Of a stretch of 5,177 nucleotides of DNA, positions 5,159 through 5,177 are shown piece by piece. The stretch comes from UBA2365 sp964594045 (lineage in GTDB: Bacteria > Bacteroidota > Bacteroidia > Chitinophagales > Saprospiraceae): the NCBI GenBank assembly GCA_964594045.1, contig CAZQKR010000084.1:1-5177 (forward strand), in the 5' to 3' direction. The translations under genes were made by a program, and so were the position numbers. The stretch's first letter is position 1. Every line of letters starts with the position of its first letter. The notes below the pieces were generated by a model that saw nothing but the letters and a program-made list of their open reading frames with translations, was not told where the DNA came from and ran no database searches.

Positions 5159-5177
5159 GGGAAAAATCAAAGACGGC

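Noticed and set aside
1..5177. CRISPR array, tRNA, rRNA, insertion sequence or phage genes
   Set aside because: No regularly spaced repeats, no cloverleaf or rRNA segments, and no transposase, integrase or phage-like protein in any frame.

Overview
The window looks like a chromosomal piece from a member of the Bacteroidota. Three things point there. The protein at 341-1321 ends in a type IX secretion (T9SS) type A sorting domain, a system confined to that phylum. Several intergenic sites match the Bacteroidota -7 promoter element TAnnTTTG. The other main genes belong to families I know from these genomes (DUF2891, DUF2279, and an unnamed lipoprotein family). I cannot place it more finely.

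Layout. At 1-55 is the 3' end of a gene that begins outside the window, followed by a good intrinsic terminator (69-96). Positions 97-340 have no intact gene but hold the decayed 3' end of a second T9SS cargo gene (about 217-307). It matches the C-terminal coding sequence of the intact gene that follows (341-1321, +). Next comes a small putative lipoprotein gene on the minus strand (1447-2082). A 797-bp gap (2083-2879) holds an orphan promoter-like site, an open frame without a convincing start that looks like a dispersed repeat, a perfect 10-bp inverted repeat, and a promoter-like site for the next gene. That gene (2880-3968, +) encodes an exported DUF2891 protein. It converges, across 41 bp, on a minus-strand gene for a DUF2279 protein (4010-4927). 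The last 250 bp hold no gene I can support. They are dense in inverted repeats: a nested, possibly switch-like fold at 4984-5108 and an operator-like palindrome at 5137-5158.

The four intact genes are single units in alternating orientation, so there is no operon. What they share is location: each starts with an export or lipoprotein signal, so all act in the envelope or outside the cell. I see no sign that they form one pathway, and no CRISPR array, transposase, tRNA or rRNA. The parts most worth a second look are the gene remnant before 341 and the folded region after 4980.
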